A stretch of DNA of 64,000 nt, taken from the NCBI RefSeq assembly GCF_963678635.1, contig NC_087063.1:72995617-73059616 (forward strand), read 5' to 3'. Each line of letters starts with the position of its first letter. Position 1 is the stretch's first letter. Positions 41,715-54,780 of the stretch are shown piece by piece. The stretch is from Symsagittifera roscoffensis. Lineage: Eukaryota > Xenacoelomorpha > Acoela > Convolutidae. A model generated the notes under the pieces. That model searched no databases and had not been told where the DNA came from. It saw only the letters and a program-made list of their open reading frames with translations. Made by a program: the position numbers and the translations under genes.

Positions 41715-42790
41715 CGTGGGCTAAAAAGATGGTTGTTCTGTTAACAAAAATATATTCTGTGTGGTTGTTTCATTATTTGCTTAAATGTTCCATCAGTATT
41801 TTGTGGCTGATATGCTATGTGTTAAATGCGGCTTCGTTGCATTTCGCTGTTTTGTTGAATGCGTGATGCTAATGAGAATGTAGCCCTGTAAATGGTTGAG
41901 TTATTTTTAACTGACTAATATGGCTGGATTGTGTAGATGTGAAGGTGCTGAGGGTGTAGAATTTGGATTGTTTTTTGAATATCGTCTGGGTTCGGTTTCA
42001 TCGATAATTTTTTTATATATTTGCTAAATTTTGCGTTTAGTAGGATCTCAATATTGGATATGGAAAGAACTTCAAAAGATCCTGCGGATATTAATCTTGC
42101 TACACTAACTTGTCTATTGATTTCTGTGTGGTTTGCGCATGTTTTGTATATTCCATTAAGAGAAGGGAAAAAAATCGTATTAAATTTAACATTGCGTTTA
42201 ATGTACTCAATCTTTCTAGGATGTAATCAAGCCATCCTAAAAATGCTAGTAGCTCAATTTTGATGTCCAACAAACTAAATATATCAATTGATGAGATATC
42301 TTGTGAGCTGTATGTCTCTCTGTTGAGATGAAAATAGACATTAATTTTGTTAGAATTTCCTTGTAGTCTTGTTTGTAGATATCTGAGAAATCATCTGTTT
42401 CAGCGAGTTTTCTGAGGTTTTGCTCTATAGATTGTAGTTGAATGGTGTCCATTTTTAAAAGAAATTCTTAAAAGTTTTTGTGTATGTATAGGATGTTTTA
42501 TATCTGATTTAGAGTATATGCCCATGTGTTGTAAATCTATATCAGGGTTTTGAGTTATTGCGCGTATGCTTTTGGGTGAAACTTTCTTTAAAGGGGCATA
42601 AAGGTGGAGTAGGTAATGAGCAGATAAAATTTGTTTTCGCCGTGATTAATTTGTACTGCATTGTGGCTTTATTCTGACCCAAGAGGGGGAAGGCGATATC
42701 CCTAATCAAAATGTCTGTCGTGATAGTGAATCGACAAAATGGCATTGCGCGTCATTTATAGTAAGGTAATTTATACTACAGCATGTTTAA
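41711..42790 (-). pseudogene. Relic of env C-terminal part, copy 3
   Basis: MDTIQLQSIEQNLRKLAETD on the minus strand (start 42452) matches MDTIQIQSIDQNLRKLAETA of the intact env. The membrane-proximal region (about 42030-42240) and the DTLSRR...WDTAVP region (about 42600-42750) are also recognisable with stops and frameshifts. Truncated at its 5' end and not functional. Confidence 0.75.
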
Positions 42791-42889
42791 ATTGAGAAAG
42801 TTGGAGCTGTATTATAACTTTTTTCATAATTTTTGCGAACTTGACAGAAGGAGCTTTATATTAATATATGCCTTCAATCAAGCGAGCCA

Positions 42890-43270
42890 ATAGGGATGAA
42901 AAGCAAAGCAAAAGTTTTCGAGACAATTTCTGAGCAGATGCAAAAACAGCTTTTTCTCCGCACTTGCTGCTCTCAACAAAAGAATCATAACGAAAGAAAA
43001 ACAGGATTGCTCAAGGAGGAGTTCAAATGTTCCGTTCAGTCTCTGTAGTAAAGCTTATTGCTGCTACGATAACAAAAGTTGAAAGTATAAGTTTACAGTA
43101 AAGGATTTAACAAACGCGTTTTACAAAAGAGATGGTCCAATAGCAAATTGTCGGCAAGTATTGGATTGAGCAGTGAATTTGAAGTCAACTGGTAGAGGAT
43201 TTATAACAATTAACAAAGCAGTCGCAGTTTTTGAATAACTAAAAAAAGACAGCTGTGTTACTCTAAACGG
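42890..43270 (+). pseudogene. Second relic of the zinc-finger PolB family (C-terminal part)
   Basis: Plus-strand text with frameshifts reads RDNF, ADAKTAF, RTCCSQQK, TGLLKEEFKC, GFNKRVL and GFITINKAVAVFE. The first blocks align in order with the C-terminal part of the minus-strand relic at 1160-1590 (ADAKSNSFPRTCC, PGLLKEEFKC, LNKRVL). It is broken by stops. It lies between inverted copy 3 and copy 2 of the retroelement. Confidence 0.65.
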
Positions 43271-44097
43271 GAATTTGAATGTCATGAAATACATACCAAA
43301 CCTTTGTAAAAGAATATGTAGTGAAATTATATACGATGCTGTAAATTAATACATTTTCTCTGTAATTGATCGTAATTTTTGAGCAGTTATTTTTAAACGC
43401 TGCGTTTGATTTGATAAACTGTTGTTTTTTGATGTAGAAACTTATACATTGCAGTATTAAAAAACAGGCGCCATGATTTCTGTGACAATTTTCGCCAACT
43501 TTAATCATCTGAAATTCTGAAACATATAACCTATAATAATAAATTGGGAAATCTATTACCAATATTAATACATAAGGTGCTGACCGGATAGTCTATTGCC
43601 TACGATAACACATGGGGGTCGTCAACCCCGCAGGCTGAACTGCCCCGATATTTGAATAGATTTTCGAGTATTTTAACGAGACAAAATTTTTTGGTAAAAA
43701 TTTCAACTTGGTAGAAGGAGCCAAATCAAGCGATTTTGGCAGCAGTTGAACCGGTGCGTGACGAGAATTATCTACTATTGAAAGTATTTGAGGAATATGG
43801 TTTCATACGATCTTCAATGGAAAATTAAACAATCAAAAGGAGAGAACTAAAAATCAACACTTTTAGCAAGTTAGAGAATTTACAATCAGATATTGGTGGT
43901 TATAGCAAGTCAGTTAAGAGAGCAACTGGAACCTTTTTTTCTCATAGCGAATAAATACCAAGCGGAAGGACGAAGCGGTACTGAATGATCTAAATGCGAG
44001 AGTCGGGCCTTGCTCGTCAGAGAAAAAAGCATTCGTGGAGCAGTCTTATGAGAAAGAACTTTTCAGGGTTGGAAACTGAATTGATTCTGAAACTGAA
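43271..44097. other. Unique spacer left of copy 2
   Basis: No supported gene. A more GC-rich stretch at about 43590-43650 (GGGGGTCGTCAACCCCGCAGG) has no recognisable identity and does not fold as a tRNA. Confidence 0.4.
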
Positions 44098-44101
44098 AAT
44101 A

Positions 44102-44188
44102 TGGAACCCGATCTAAACTATATTTTATTATTGTATATTTCATCACTATATACTTTACAAATCATTATATACTCTGTATTTTAAATAA
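44102..44188 (+). repeat. 5' LTR remnant of copy 2
   Basis: Matches the first ~85 bp of the LTR, with rearranged AT text near the junction. At about 44187-44192 (AATAATATA) it changes to gag sequence equivalent to about 22250 of copy 1. The rest of the LTR, primer site, leader, ORF0 and gag N-terminus are deleted. Confidence 0.75.
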
Positions 44189-47100
44189 TATACAGTTATT
44201 TCTCTATACTAGAAAAAACAGAAACCCAGAGTACTTCACCAGTTCAAACATCAAAACACACGAATGTAAGAAATGAATTTGCAGCATTTTCAGAAATTTT
44301 AAATGCAATCCGTGAAAATTTATTAAGCAATGAAGTCTCACAAAATGTTAAACATGACTTACAAAAAATCTTAGCAGTGTTTATTATTGATTATTTCACA
44401 CATAATATCGAATTAATTTCGCAAGCAAGAAAGAATTTCAGACCCCTAAGTACAAACGACGAAACTGTCTTATCAGAACAATCAGATTATGTTTGGGACC
44501 CCGAATGGTCTCACCCACTATTTTTGATCATACCAATAGACATCTCAAGTCAAGCATTTAACACAATCTCTATTCACAAAAACTACGTTAAAGTAATTCC
44601 ATTCACAATAGACGCAACATCTTTAAACTATAATTCAATTTTACCTGATAGAAGAGTTTTTAATAGTTTAAAGTCAACTATTGTACAACAAGATGATCTC
44701 AATGGAACTAGAAACCATAACCAACAAGATATTCAAACACCATCACATTTCTTAAGAGAAGAAATAGTCGAAACAATAGTAACAACCAAACAACGAAGTT
44801 TTTCACCAATACACCCAAACCTAACAACCCAAGACCTAAAAAACCAATATTAACACAGATAACATTACAATCCACGGTTAAACCCTCCTTTGTTCCAAAA
44901 TATCCTTAAAAGGATTATCAAACATATGGACCAATGACGAAACCATCGCAAAAACCAAAAACAATCAACAGAAATAATTTTGCAGAACACAACTATAATT
45001 ATGTCAATCAACCAAAAACAACTCATCGCCCCAAATAAACGTGCAAAATCGTTTATTTTCACAAAGATTGAATTTCTCACAAACATCATCAAATTCAGTA
45101 ATTTTTCATGACAACCCACATACTTCACAAGATAAGAGTGAAGTTTACTCATTTTTCCAACAAAACAGAAATGAACAACAAACACCTTCCTATACACCTA
45201 ACTATTCATCATCAAATGATGACGACTACTATTAACCAGATACTTTTGCACCATATACACAAGAAAATCGTGTACAAAAACCTCGACAAAATCAAGCATC
45301 TCAGAATATAAATTTTTAACTACAAGACTCAGCTAGTACCCAAACTCATCAACCATTGCAAATGCAAAACCCAACTAGTGTGCAATCCTACCAATCAGTA
45401 TAGATACAAAACCCTGTCAGTACACATTCTTATCAACCAACACAAACAAAAAATGAAATCCCGTTACCATATTATTTACAACAACATAAAATAACAAAAA
45501 GTCAACTTACAAACTTCTCACAAATAGCAAATGCCGTAGAATCATTACAAATGGCAATGAATCTATACCTAATGGGTGGATCGTCAAAATTATCAAACAA
45601 ACCATTAATGGTATTCACAGGCACAGACCCTGAATATTCCGTAGAAGATTATTTAAATGCAGTCACAGCAAATTTAATTATGAATATAGGACCCGAATCA
45701 ATAACTAAACCACTTCATCAAAAATGGAATCATAGACGCATAGCGTTAATCCAAACAACGCTTGATGGCGCAGCTCAAAAATGATTTTCAATTTTACCTT
45801 TAGACATAAAATCAGATTGGAAAAGATTCACATAAAATTTTTTAAAAATGTTTGATTCTGAAAGAAACAAACAACATCGAAGAGTTGTATGTACTGAAAT
45901 TCGTAGATTACCAAACGAAACAATCAAACAATTAGCAGTTAGAATCGAAGCACTAGTTCGAAAAGCATTTTCACTTAACACTCATGATTACAAAAACACA
46001 AAATTGACTGAAATCTTAATGATGGTTCTAACACCTCACTTAGGAAAAATCGCAATTAAAAAGAGAGCATCACATCCCTCATCAATTCGAGAACCAGAAT
46101 TAGATTGGAGAAAACTGGTTGATAAACTAGAACAAGCTGAAGTCACAATAAAACTTGAAGAAACAGAGAATCATAAACTAAAATACATTAATGAAATCCA
46201 AACAAATACTACACATATAAATAACATACAAGATTCAGACGTAGATTTATCAGAAAAAATCACTGAAATTTTGAAAATCTATGAGAAAAATCCAAATTCT
46301 AAAGGTGAACCATCTTTTAAAAAATAGTGTAAATATTGCCAAAGATACGGACACAGCATTGCCGAGTGTCGACAAAAACAGCAAGATAACCAAAAAAACC
46401 ACAAAAACGAAGAACCAATTTAATCATTTTATCAATACATGAAAAAAGACCAAAAATTACCAAACAAAAACATTCACAGTAATAATAGCTTTGGGAAACC
46501 ACTTCCAAGTAACTCAAATTATTCGAGAAACCAATCACCTTATAACCCTTGTTATAGAGGCAAATCATCAGAGCAAAAAAATTCACGAAAATTCTCACAA
46601 AATTGATATAGTCTATCAAATAGTCAAAACAATCATTATCGGAACAACTATTCACGTTGTTCACTATTCAATAAACATTTTAAGCAGTAAAATCCATAAA
46701 ATCTCGAAATATAGCAAGCATCTCAAAATATAAATTTTTAACCACAAGACTCAGCTAGTACCCAAACTCATCAAACATTGCAAATGCAAAACCCAACTAG
46801 TACGCAATCCTACCAATCAGTATAGATACAAAACCCTGTCAGTACACATTCTTATTAAACAACAAAAAGAAAAAATGAAATCTCGTTACCATATTATTTA
46901 CAACAACATAAAAAAAATACCAAATGCCGCTGAATCATTACAAATAGCAATGAATCCATACCTAATGGGTGGATTGTCAAAAACATCAAACAAACCATTA
47001 ATGGTATTCACAGGCACAAATCCTGAATATTCCGTAGAAGATTATTTAAATGCAGTCACAGCAAATTAAATTTTGAATATAGGACCCGAATCAATAATTA

Positions 47101-50100
47101 TACCACTTCATCAAAATTGGAATCATAGACAGCAGCTCAAAAATGATTTTCAAATTTACCTTTAGATATAAAATCAGATTGGAAAAGATTTACAAAAAAA
47201 TTTTCAAAAATGTTTGATTCTGAAAGAAACAAACAACATCAAATAGTTTTATGTACTGAAACTCGTAGATTACCAAACGAAACAATCAAACAATTAGCAG
47301 TTGGAATCGAAGCACTAGTTCGAAAAGCTTTTTCACTTAACACTCATGATTACAAAAACACAAAATTGACAAAAATCTTAATGATGGCTCTAACACCTCA
47401 CTTAGGAAAAATAGCAATTAGAAAGAGAGCATCACATCCCTCCTCAACTGGAGAACCAGATTTAGATTTGAGAAAACTCGTTGATAAACTAGAACAAGCT
47501 GAAGTCACAATAAAACTTGAAGAAACAGAGAATTTTAAATTAAAATACGTTAATAAATTCGAAACAAATACTACACATATAAATAACATACATGATTCAG
47601 ACGTAGATTTATCAGAAAAAAATCACTGAAATTTTGAGCATCTATGAGAAAAATCCCAATTTTAATGGTAAACCATCTGTTAAAAATAATGTAAATATTG
47701 CCAAAGATACGGACTCAGCATTGCCGAGTGTCGACAAAAACAGCAAGATAACCAAACTAAACCACAAAAAAAAAACGAAGAAAGAATTAATTCATTTTAT
47801 CAATACATGAAAAAAGACCAAAAAAGACCAAACAAAAACATTCACAGTAATAATAGCTTTGGGAAACCACTTCCAAGTAACTCAAATTATTCGAGAAACC
47901 AATCACTTTATAACTCTTGTTATAGAGGCAGATCACCAGAGCAAAAAAATTCACGAAAATTCTCACAAAATTGATATAGTCGATCAAATAGTCAAAACAA
48001 TCATTATCGAAACAACTATTCACGATCAAACTCCAGGAATAGATACTATTCAAACGATAGATCACGAAACACATCTCACAATAGAAATAGGAATTAATCC
48101 AACAGTAGGAATAGAAGCTATTCAAATAATCGAAATCAGCGCTATCACAACAACAGATCAAGAAATAAATCAAACAACAGATCAAAATATCAAAGACCCA
48201 ACAACAATGACTATCAAAATAGATCACGAGATAACTCACAAAATAAAAACTCAAACTACAACAATCAACAAAGGAATTATTCCTAATCTCCTCATAGGAA
48301 TAACAACCGTTACACATAAAATGAGATTGGAAAAGATTTACATAAAAATTTTCAAAAATGTTTGATTCTGAAAGAAACAAACAACATCAAATAGTTTTAT
48401 ATACTGAAATTCGTAGATTACCAAACGAAACAATCAAACAATTAGCAGTTAGAATCGAAGCACTAGTTCGAAAAGCATTTTCACTTAACACTCATGATTA
48501 CAAAAACACAAAATTGACAGAAATTTTAATGATGGCTCTAACACCTCACTTAGAGAAAATAGCAATTAGAAAGAGAGCATCACATCCCTCCTCAATTTGA
48601 GAACCAGATTTAGATTTGGGAAAACTCGTTGATAAAATAGAACAAGCTGAAGTCACAATAAAACTTGAAGAAACAGAGAATTTTAAACTAAAATACGTTA
48701 AAAAAATCCAAACAAATACTACACATATAAATAACATACATGATTCAGGCGTGGATTTTTCATAAAAAATCACTGAAAATTTGAGCATCTATGAGAAAAA
48801 TCCCAATTTTAATGGTAAACCATCTGTTAAAAATAATGTAAATATTGCCAAAGATACGGACTCAGCATTGCCGAGTGTCGACAAAAACAGCAAGATAACC
48901 AAACTAAACCACAAAAAAAAACGAAGAAAGAATTAATTCATTTTATCAATACATGAAAAAAGACCAAAAAAGACCAAACAAAAACATTCACAGTAATAAT
49001 AGCTTTGGGAAACCACTTCCAAGTAACTCAAATTATTCGAGAAACCAATCACTTTATAACTCTTGTTATAGAGGCAGATCACCAGAGCAAAAAAATTCAC
49101 GAAAATTCTCACAAAATTGATATAGTCGATCAAATAGTCAAAACAATCATTATCGAAACAACTATTCACGATCAAACTCCAGGAATAGATACTATTCAAA
49201 CGATAGATCACGAAACACATCTCACAATAGAAATAGGAATTAATCCAACAGTAGGAATAGAAGCTATTCAAATAATCGAAATCAGCGCTATCACAACAAC
49301 AGATCAAGAAATAAATCAAACAACAGATCAAAATATCAAAGACCCAACAACAATGACTATCAAAATAGATCACGAGATAACTCACAAAATAAAAACTCAA
49401 ACTACAACAATCAACAAAGGAATTATTCCTAATCTCCTCATAGGAATAACAACCGTTACACATAAAATCAGATTGGAAAAGATTTACATAAAAATTTTCA
49501 AAAATGTTTGATTCTGAAAGAAACAAACAACATCAAATAGTTTTATATACTGAAATTCGTAGATTACCAAACGAAACAATCAAACAATTAGCAGTTAGAA
49601 TCGAAGCACTAGTTCGAAAAGCATTTTCACTTAACACTCATGATTACAAAAACACAAAATTGACAGAAATTTTAATGATGCCTCTAACACCTCACTTAGG
49701 GAAAATAGCAATTAGAAAGAGAGCATCACATCCCTCCTCAATTTGAGAACCAGATTTAGATTTGGGAAAACTCGTTGATAAAATAGAACAAGCTGAAGTC
49801 ACAATAAAACTTGAAGAAACAGAGAATTTTAAACTAAAATACGTTAAAAAAATTCAAGCAAATACTACACATATAAATAACATACATGATTCAGGCGTGG
49901 ATTTTTCATAAAAAATCACTGAAAATTTGAGCATCTATGAGAAAAATCCAAATTTTAAAGGTAAACCATCTTATAAAAAATAGTGTAAATTTTGCCAAAG
50001 ATACGGGCACAAAATTGCCGAGTGTCGACAAAAGCAGCACGGTAACCAAAAAAAAACACAAAAAAAACGAAAAACCAAATTATTCATTTTATCAATACAT

Positions 50101-50600
50101 GAAAAAAGACCAAAAATTACCAAACAAAAACATTCACAGTAAAAATAGCATTGGGAAACCACTTCCAAGTAACTCAAATTATTCGAGAAACCAATCACCT
50201 TATAACCCTTGTTATAGAGGCAAATCACCAGAGCAAAAAAATTCACGAAAATTCTCACAAAATTGATATAGTCGATCAAATAGTCAAAACAACTATTCAC
50301 GATCAAACTCTAGGAATAGATACTATTCAAACGATAGATCACGAAACACATCTCACAATAGAAATAGGAATTAATCCACCAATAGGAATAGAAGCTATTC
50401 ATATAATCGAAATCAGCGCTATCAAAACAACAGATCAAGAAATAAATCAAACAACGGATCAAAATATCGAAGAACCAACAACAATGACTATCAAAATAGA
50501 TCACGAGATAACTCACGAAATAAAAACTCAAACTACAGCAATCAACAAAGGAGTTATTCGTAATCTCCTCATAGGATTAACAACCCTTACACCGATTCCC
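44189..50600 (+). pseudogene. Broken, internally duplicated gag of copy 2
   Basis: Capsid text is recognisable at 45551-46327 (LMVFTGTDPEYSVEDYLNAV, MFDSERNKQHRR, KQLAVRIEALVRKAFSL) with in-frame stops. Knuckle-encoding CCHC regions appear at about 46330, 47690, 48840 and 49985. All four gag copies read AGA where copy 1 has TGA at 23993. A stop or frameshift occurs in every repeat, so no Gag can be made. Confidence 0.8.
45298..50600 (+). repeat. Nested tandem duplications inside gag
   Basis: MFDSERNKQH recurs at 45848, 47210, 48358 and 49504. The first step (45298 to 46720) duplicates about 1.4 kb from AGAATATAAATTTTTAAC onward. The later units are about 1146 bp and join at CGTTACACATAAAAT(C/G)AGATTGG (about 48310 and 49456). 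Two units (about 47177-48320 and 48321-49466) are almost identical: their longest open frames, 47859-48365 and 49005-49511, encode 168 residues that differ at one position. The most recent duplication is therefore young. Confidence 0.85.
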
Positions 50601-50605
50601 AAAAC

Positions 50606-53600
50606 ATGTATAGAAGCAACTCACCAAAACATCAAAGGCAAATTAATAAAGTACAAAAAACTGAAGAAACAAAATCAGATCCCCCTGGTACTCATAGTAC
50701 AGAAAGTACTGAATTACAATTAAGTCGCATTAGTTTTGAATCAACAGACAGCGAAAGCGATATAGATAACACCATCTCAGTCATTATAATTAAAGTTGAA
50801 AATGACTATGAACCTGTTATAGATGAACAACCTTTTCATTCACAAAACTACGAAAATCAAATGGAACTTCTTCAAGATTCTTACAATAGACCTACCAGTA
50901 ATAGTATACCAGTAGTACAAGAAGTAAACGAAGTTAACACCTTAATCAAACCTGAAAAAGACCAAGTACCATGTTCAAGTACAAATCATATTCATCAAAA
51001 CATACAAAAAAAATCACCAAAAGAAAAAGTTTGGACAATTACAATTCTCTTAGAAAGTTCAAAAAGTAAAGAATTCAACCACCGTACCTTGAAGTAGATT
51101 TTTTAATTGACTCAGGAGTAGAATCAAATATCATTAATATTCCCACTTAGAAGGAAATCAAACTTCGACATCCAAAATTAATACCCTTGAAAACAACCAG
51201 TAAACTAGCAACAGCAGAAGGCTCAACATTAACAAACTATGAAAAAATTCAACTTTTCTTTGTTCCTACTAGAACAATGGAACAAAATAAACTCTTCAAC
51301 AAACCGTTTAAACAAACAATCCACGTAACGGACATGAAACACAATATCATTGGAATACCATTTATGACTAAATTTATTCCAACAATAAACATTTTAAGCA
51401 GTAAAATCCATAAAAAAATAAATACACAAGAATGAAAAACACAGCTTCAACATTTTTTCAAAGAAAAAACAAACAACCACCAATTTTCTCCAAATTTTAC
51501 CCTATATACAATCAGGAACGAAAATACTTGAAACCACTGTCACGAAATCTATGTAAGTTCTCAATCAAACAAATTCACCAATATTATAAAGAACAAAATA
51601 AACAACACCTCTTCATGTCAGACCTTGAATTTAGACCAATTTATAATTTTTTCGAGTAACAATCTCATCCATAAGATATATGAAACATTCAAACTCTGAT
51701 ATTATTTCTTTACATGTATACAACAATTCACCATATCAAATAACATTACCTTTAGGACTCTTAGGATATCGTGAAACAAATGCAACAAAAGAAATAATAA
51801 ATCGAGTCAACAATGTATTACAACTATTAGATACAATTCTTTCTCTGATGAAGAATTATAAAGAAGACAACTCTGATGAAGTATTATCGACAAACATTAT
51901 AATGAGTAACGAAAAAAGAATAACAGACTGATTCACAAAAACACCCTATTTTAAACCAACATTTAAGATATCACATTATACAGTAGAACAACAGAAACTT
52001 TTAACAATGTTTATTTTTCAACAGTCTCAAATAACACAGAACGAATTTGAAAAATTAGCCGATTTATTAGACAGATACCCAAAAGTTTATGCAACATCTA
52101 AGTTTCACCTAAGTAAATTCACCATTACATCTACCTTTGAAACCTGATGCATTTTTCAAAAAACAAAGAGCAAGTGAAGTACCAATTCACTTACGTGATG
52201 AATTAAACAGATTACTTGACATTTTAGAACAACACGAAATCAAATCTCCAGTAAATAAAGAAGAACAACCAAAAGAAAAAAATTTATCAACCCAGTTATC
52301 ATCCTAGCTAAGGGAGAATCACTAAAAACAGTTCTAGACGCTAGATATCTCATATCACTCATTGATGAATTCAAATGTAATTGGCCTCTTGAAACCATTC
52401 AAGTAATTCTAACAAAAATAAAGTAAAAATACAATTCCAGACCCCAATCAACCATTTTCTGCAATGTGCCATGCTTCAAATTTTGGCATCGGCGCAGCAT
52501 TGTTACAATTACACAATGGAACGAATAAAATGAACCTCATATCAGAAAATTCTCGCTTATTTACACAAGCTACTCTCTACCCTTAAGAGAGAATGCACAA
52601 CTATAATATATACACTTACAAAATATGAATTTTCGATACCTGGATCAAAACATCAAACACTTTTTTTTACAGATCTCAAACAAATTAAATTTTTTTACAA
52701 AACAATCAAATCCAAACCATATTTACAGAATTCAATTAATTCTAAGTTTACAGATTTCAATTAATTCTAATGAAACTTTCAAACTTACATATAAACTGGA
52801 CAGCAGGAAAAACTTTGCATTACCAGATACACTAAGTAGAAAAACACAACCTGAACTACTTATTCGAAAAACTACCGTTGCAATACCACAAACTATTAAA
52901 TCAATCACAAATAAACAAATTACAACATTTCCCACTCTTTTAGATTGTCAAAATAATCAATCACAAATAAACAATTTACAACACTTCCCACTCTTTTAGG
53001 TTGTCAAAATAATCACTAAGAAGTTGATTTATCGGGTACATCCACATTTAAACCAATTCCATTTTCACATTGTATTAAAAACAATACCCAACAAAAACAA
53101 ATTAATCAACAACCACATAAAAAGGTTCCTTTTCCATTAATAGAAAAATAAAATTTAACTGACACTATAAATTTATCAGGACCATTACCAAATGATTCAA
53201 AATATACAATAAATCAAGTTTTTAACCTTCGTGACCCACTTGACACGATACCCCTATCAAAACTAGAAGTAGACAATATTTTTCTACCAACAACAGAGAA
53301 AATGACACTTAAATTATTTCAAAAATACCAAAATCTTGACACTGCTATCAGACAACTCAAATCATGGCACAAACATAAAATTAAACCAACAAAAGCTAAT
53401 ACCACAATCTTAGGAAATAAAGCACTCCTCCGATATTTCAGAAAGTTTAACAACACTACCATAAAAGAAAATACAGATCTTCTAGAATATCAAACATCTG
53501 ATTTTGAAGTACCCTGTCTTCCTTTAAGCACGATGTTGATAGCATTCAATGCGTCACATACACTACATACAAAAGGACACGCAGGATCAGAAAAGACATA

Positions 53601-54780
53601 CTCTAATTTTACCCAAAATTTTTACTTACCAAATGCACCAATTTGGATCAAAGGATTGTGTAACGACTGTATAATATGTCAAAAAAATAAACCTTACCCA
53701 AATCAAAAGCAAATTGCACAAAAACAAGATTTTGAAGGACAAAGTCTATATTTTAATCATAGAATTTCATTTAAGACCAATTTCACCATCCAGGACCAAT
53801 TTCACCATCCTCCGAAGGAAATTTTTAAATAATGGTCAATGTTGATTCATTTACGCACTACGTAGCACTCAACCCATTACCACATTGTAATGATTATTAC
53901 GCATATACAACACTTTACTTACATTGGATAGCTAAATTTGGGTTACCCGAAATACTAGTCACAGACAACGGCACAGAATTTTTTAATACTAAAATCTTCA
54001 CACTATTTCACTCATATAAAATCAAACATAAACCACGTAATTCTCATACATCTTGGACAAACGGGTTAGTCGAAGGTGTCAATCGTTCATTACAAGAATA
54101 CCTTAGATACACGAAATGATACACGGAAATGATACACGATACACCGAATGGTCAGCAGATGTAAAATTTTCCCTTTTATCTTATAACTCACAAATCACAA
54201 CAACATTAGGAATGTCACCATACGAAATGGTATTTAATCAAAAACCTCAAAACCAATTATATTCACAGCAAACTCTCCTAAAAATGCACAAGGTTATTGT
54301 CAACCAAACAAAGAATCAAAATGTTATAATCTACCTTTATAATAAGCATGATGAAGATCACTTTCACCATCCACAAATTTTAAATTTAGCTTCCGGCGCA
54401 CTTACCGAATGGATTTTGAATAGAGATAAAAAATATTACGAAATATACCAAAAAGCAACAAAGAAATTGTTACAAAGACAAAACATCAGTAACCAAATTA
54501 ATTCACGTTTTACGCCAGCAACATATTTAAAAATCGGAACATTTGTTTTAATTCCCAATTTCACTACACAAAAAGGAATTTCTGAAAAATTACAAACACT
54601 CCGAAAAGGACCATATCAAATAATTGATAAACCCATTGAAGTAACATACAAACTTAGTGACTCCAGTAAAAAAGAAATTGTTCAACATCATACAACCTAT
54701 TACCTTATTATCCAAAAGAATACGCACTTCACGAGTTAACTCAATTATATTCTTTCACATGTTTACAAATTATTCAAAAC
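50606..54780 (+). pseudogene. Broken pol of copy 2 lacking the RT core
   Basis: Protease text (FLIDSGVESNIINIPT) lies near 51100. RT begins (about 52140-52420) but jumps at about 52422 from the equivalent of 26850 to that of 27468, removing the FTTADM and YLDD motifs. RNase H is degraded at 52440-52860. Integrase is fairly readable at 53550-54740 in several frames: HTKGHAGSEK, CNDCIICQ, VTDNGTEF, GLVEGVNRSLQEYL, and GPYQI in the C-terminal module. It keeps the HHCC bases missing from copy 1. Confidence 0.85.

Larger units (their letters stand above)
39048..42790 (-). mobile_element. Inverted truncated relic of the same LTR element, copy 3
   Basis: 39050-39140 is the reverse complement of the LTR end (CTCATAGAGTAATTT...ACACAGTCTGCTC...TTTTCGGCC). 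Increasing coordinates then pass through 3' noncoding sequence, the last ORF and the env 3' portion. The relic stops near 42790 inside env, so gag, pol and the 5' LTR are absent. It is much more diverged than copy 2 and G/T-rich on the plus strand, as expected for an inverted A/C-rich element. Confidence 0.75.

Noticed and set aside
42021..42263. Plus-strand 80-aa ORF
   Set aside because: The complementary strand matches the membrane-proximal part of env from copy 3, so this is a shadow.
43590..43660. GC-richer stretch as a possible tRNA
   Set aside because: No cloverleaf with a T-loop GTTCRA and matching acceptor stem could be formed.
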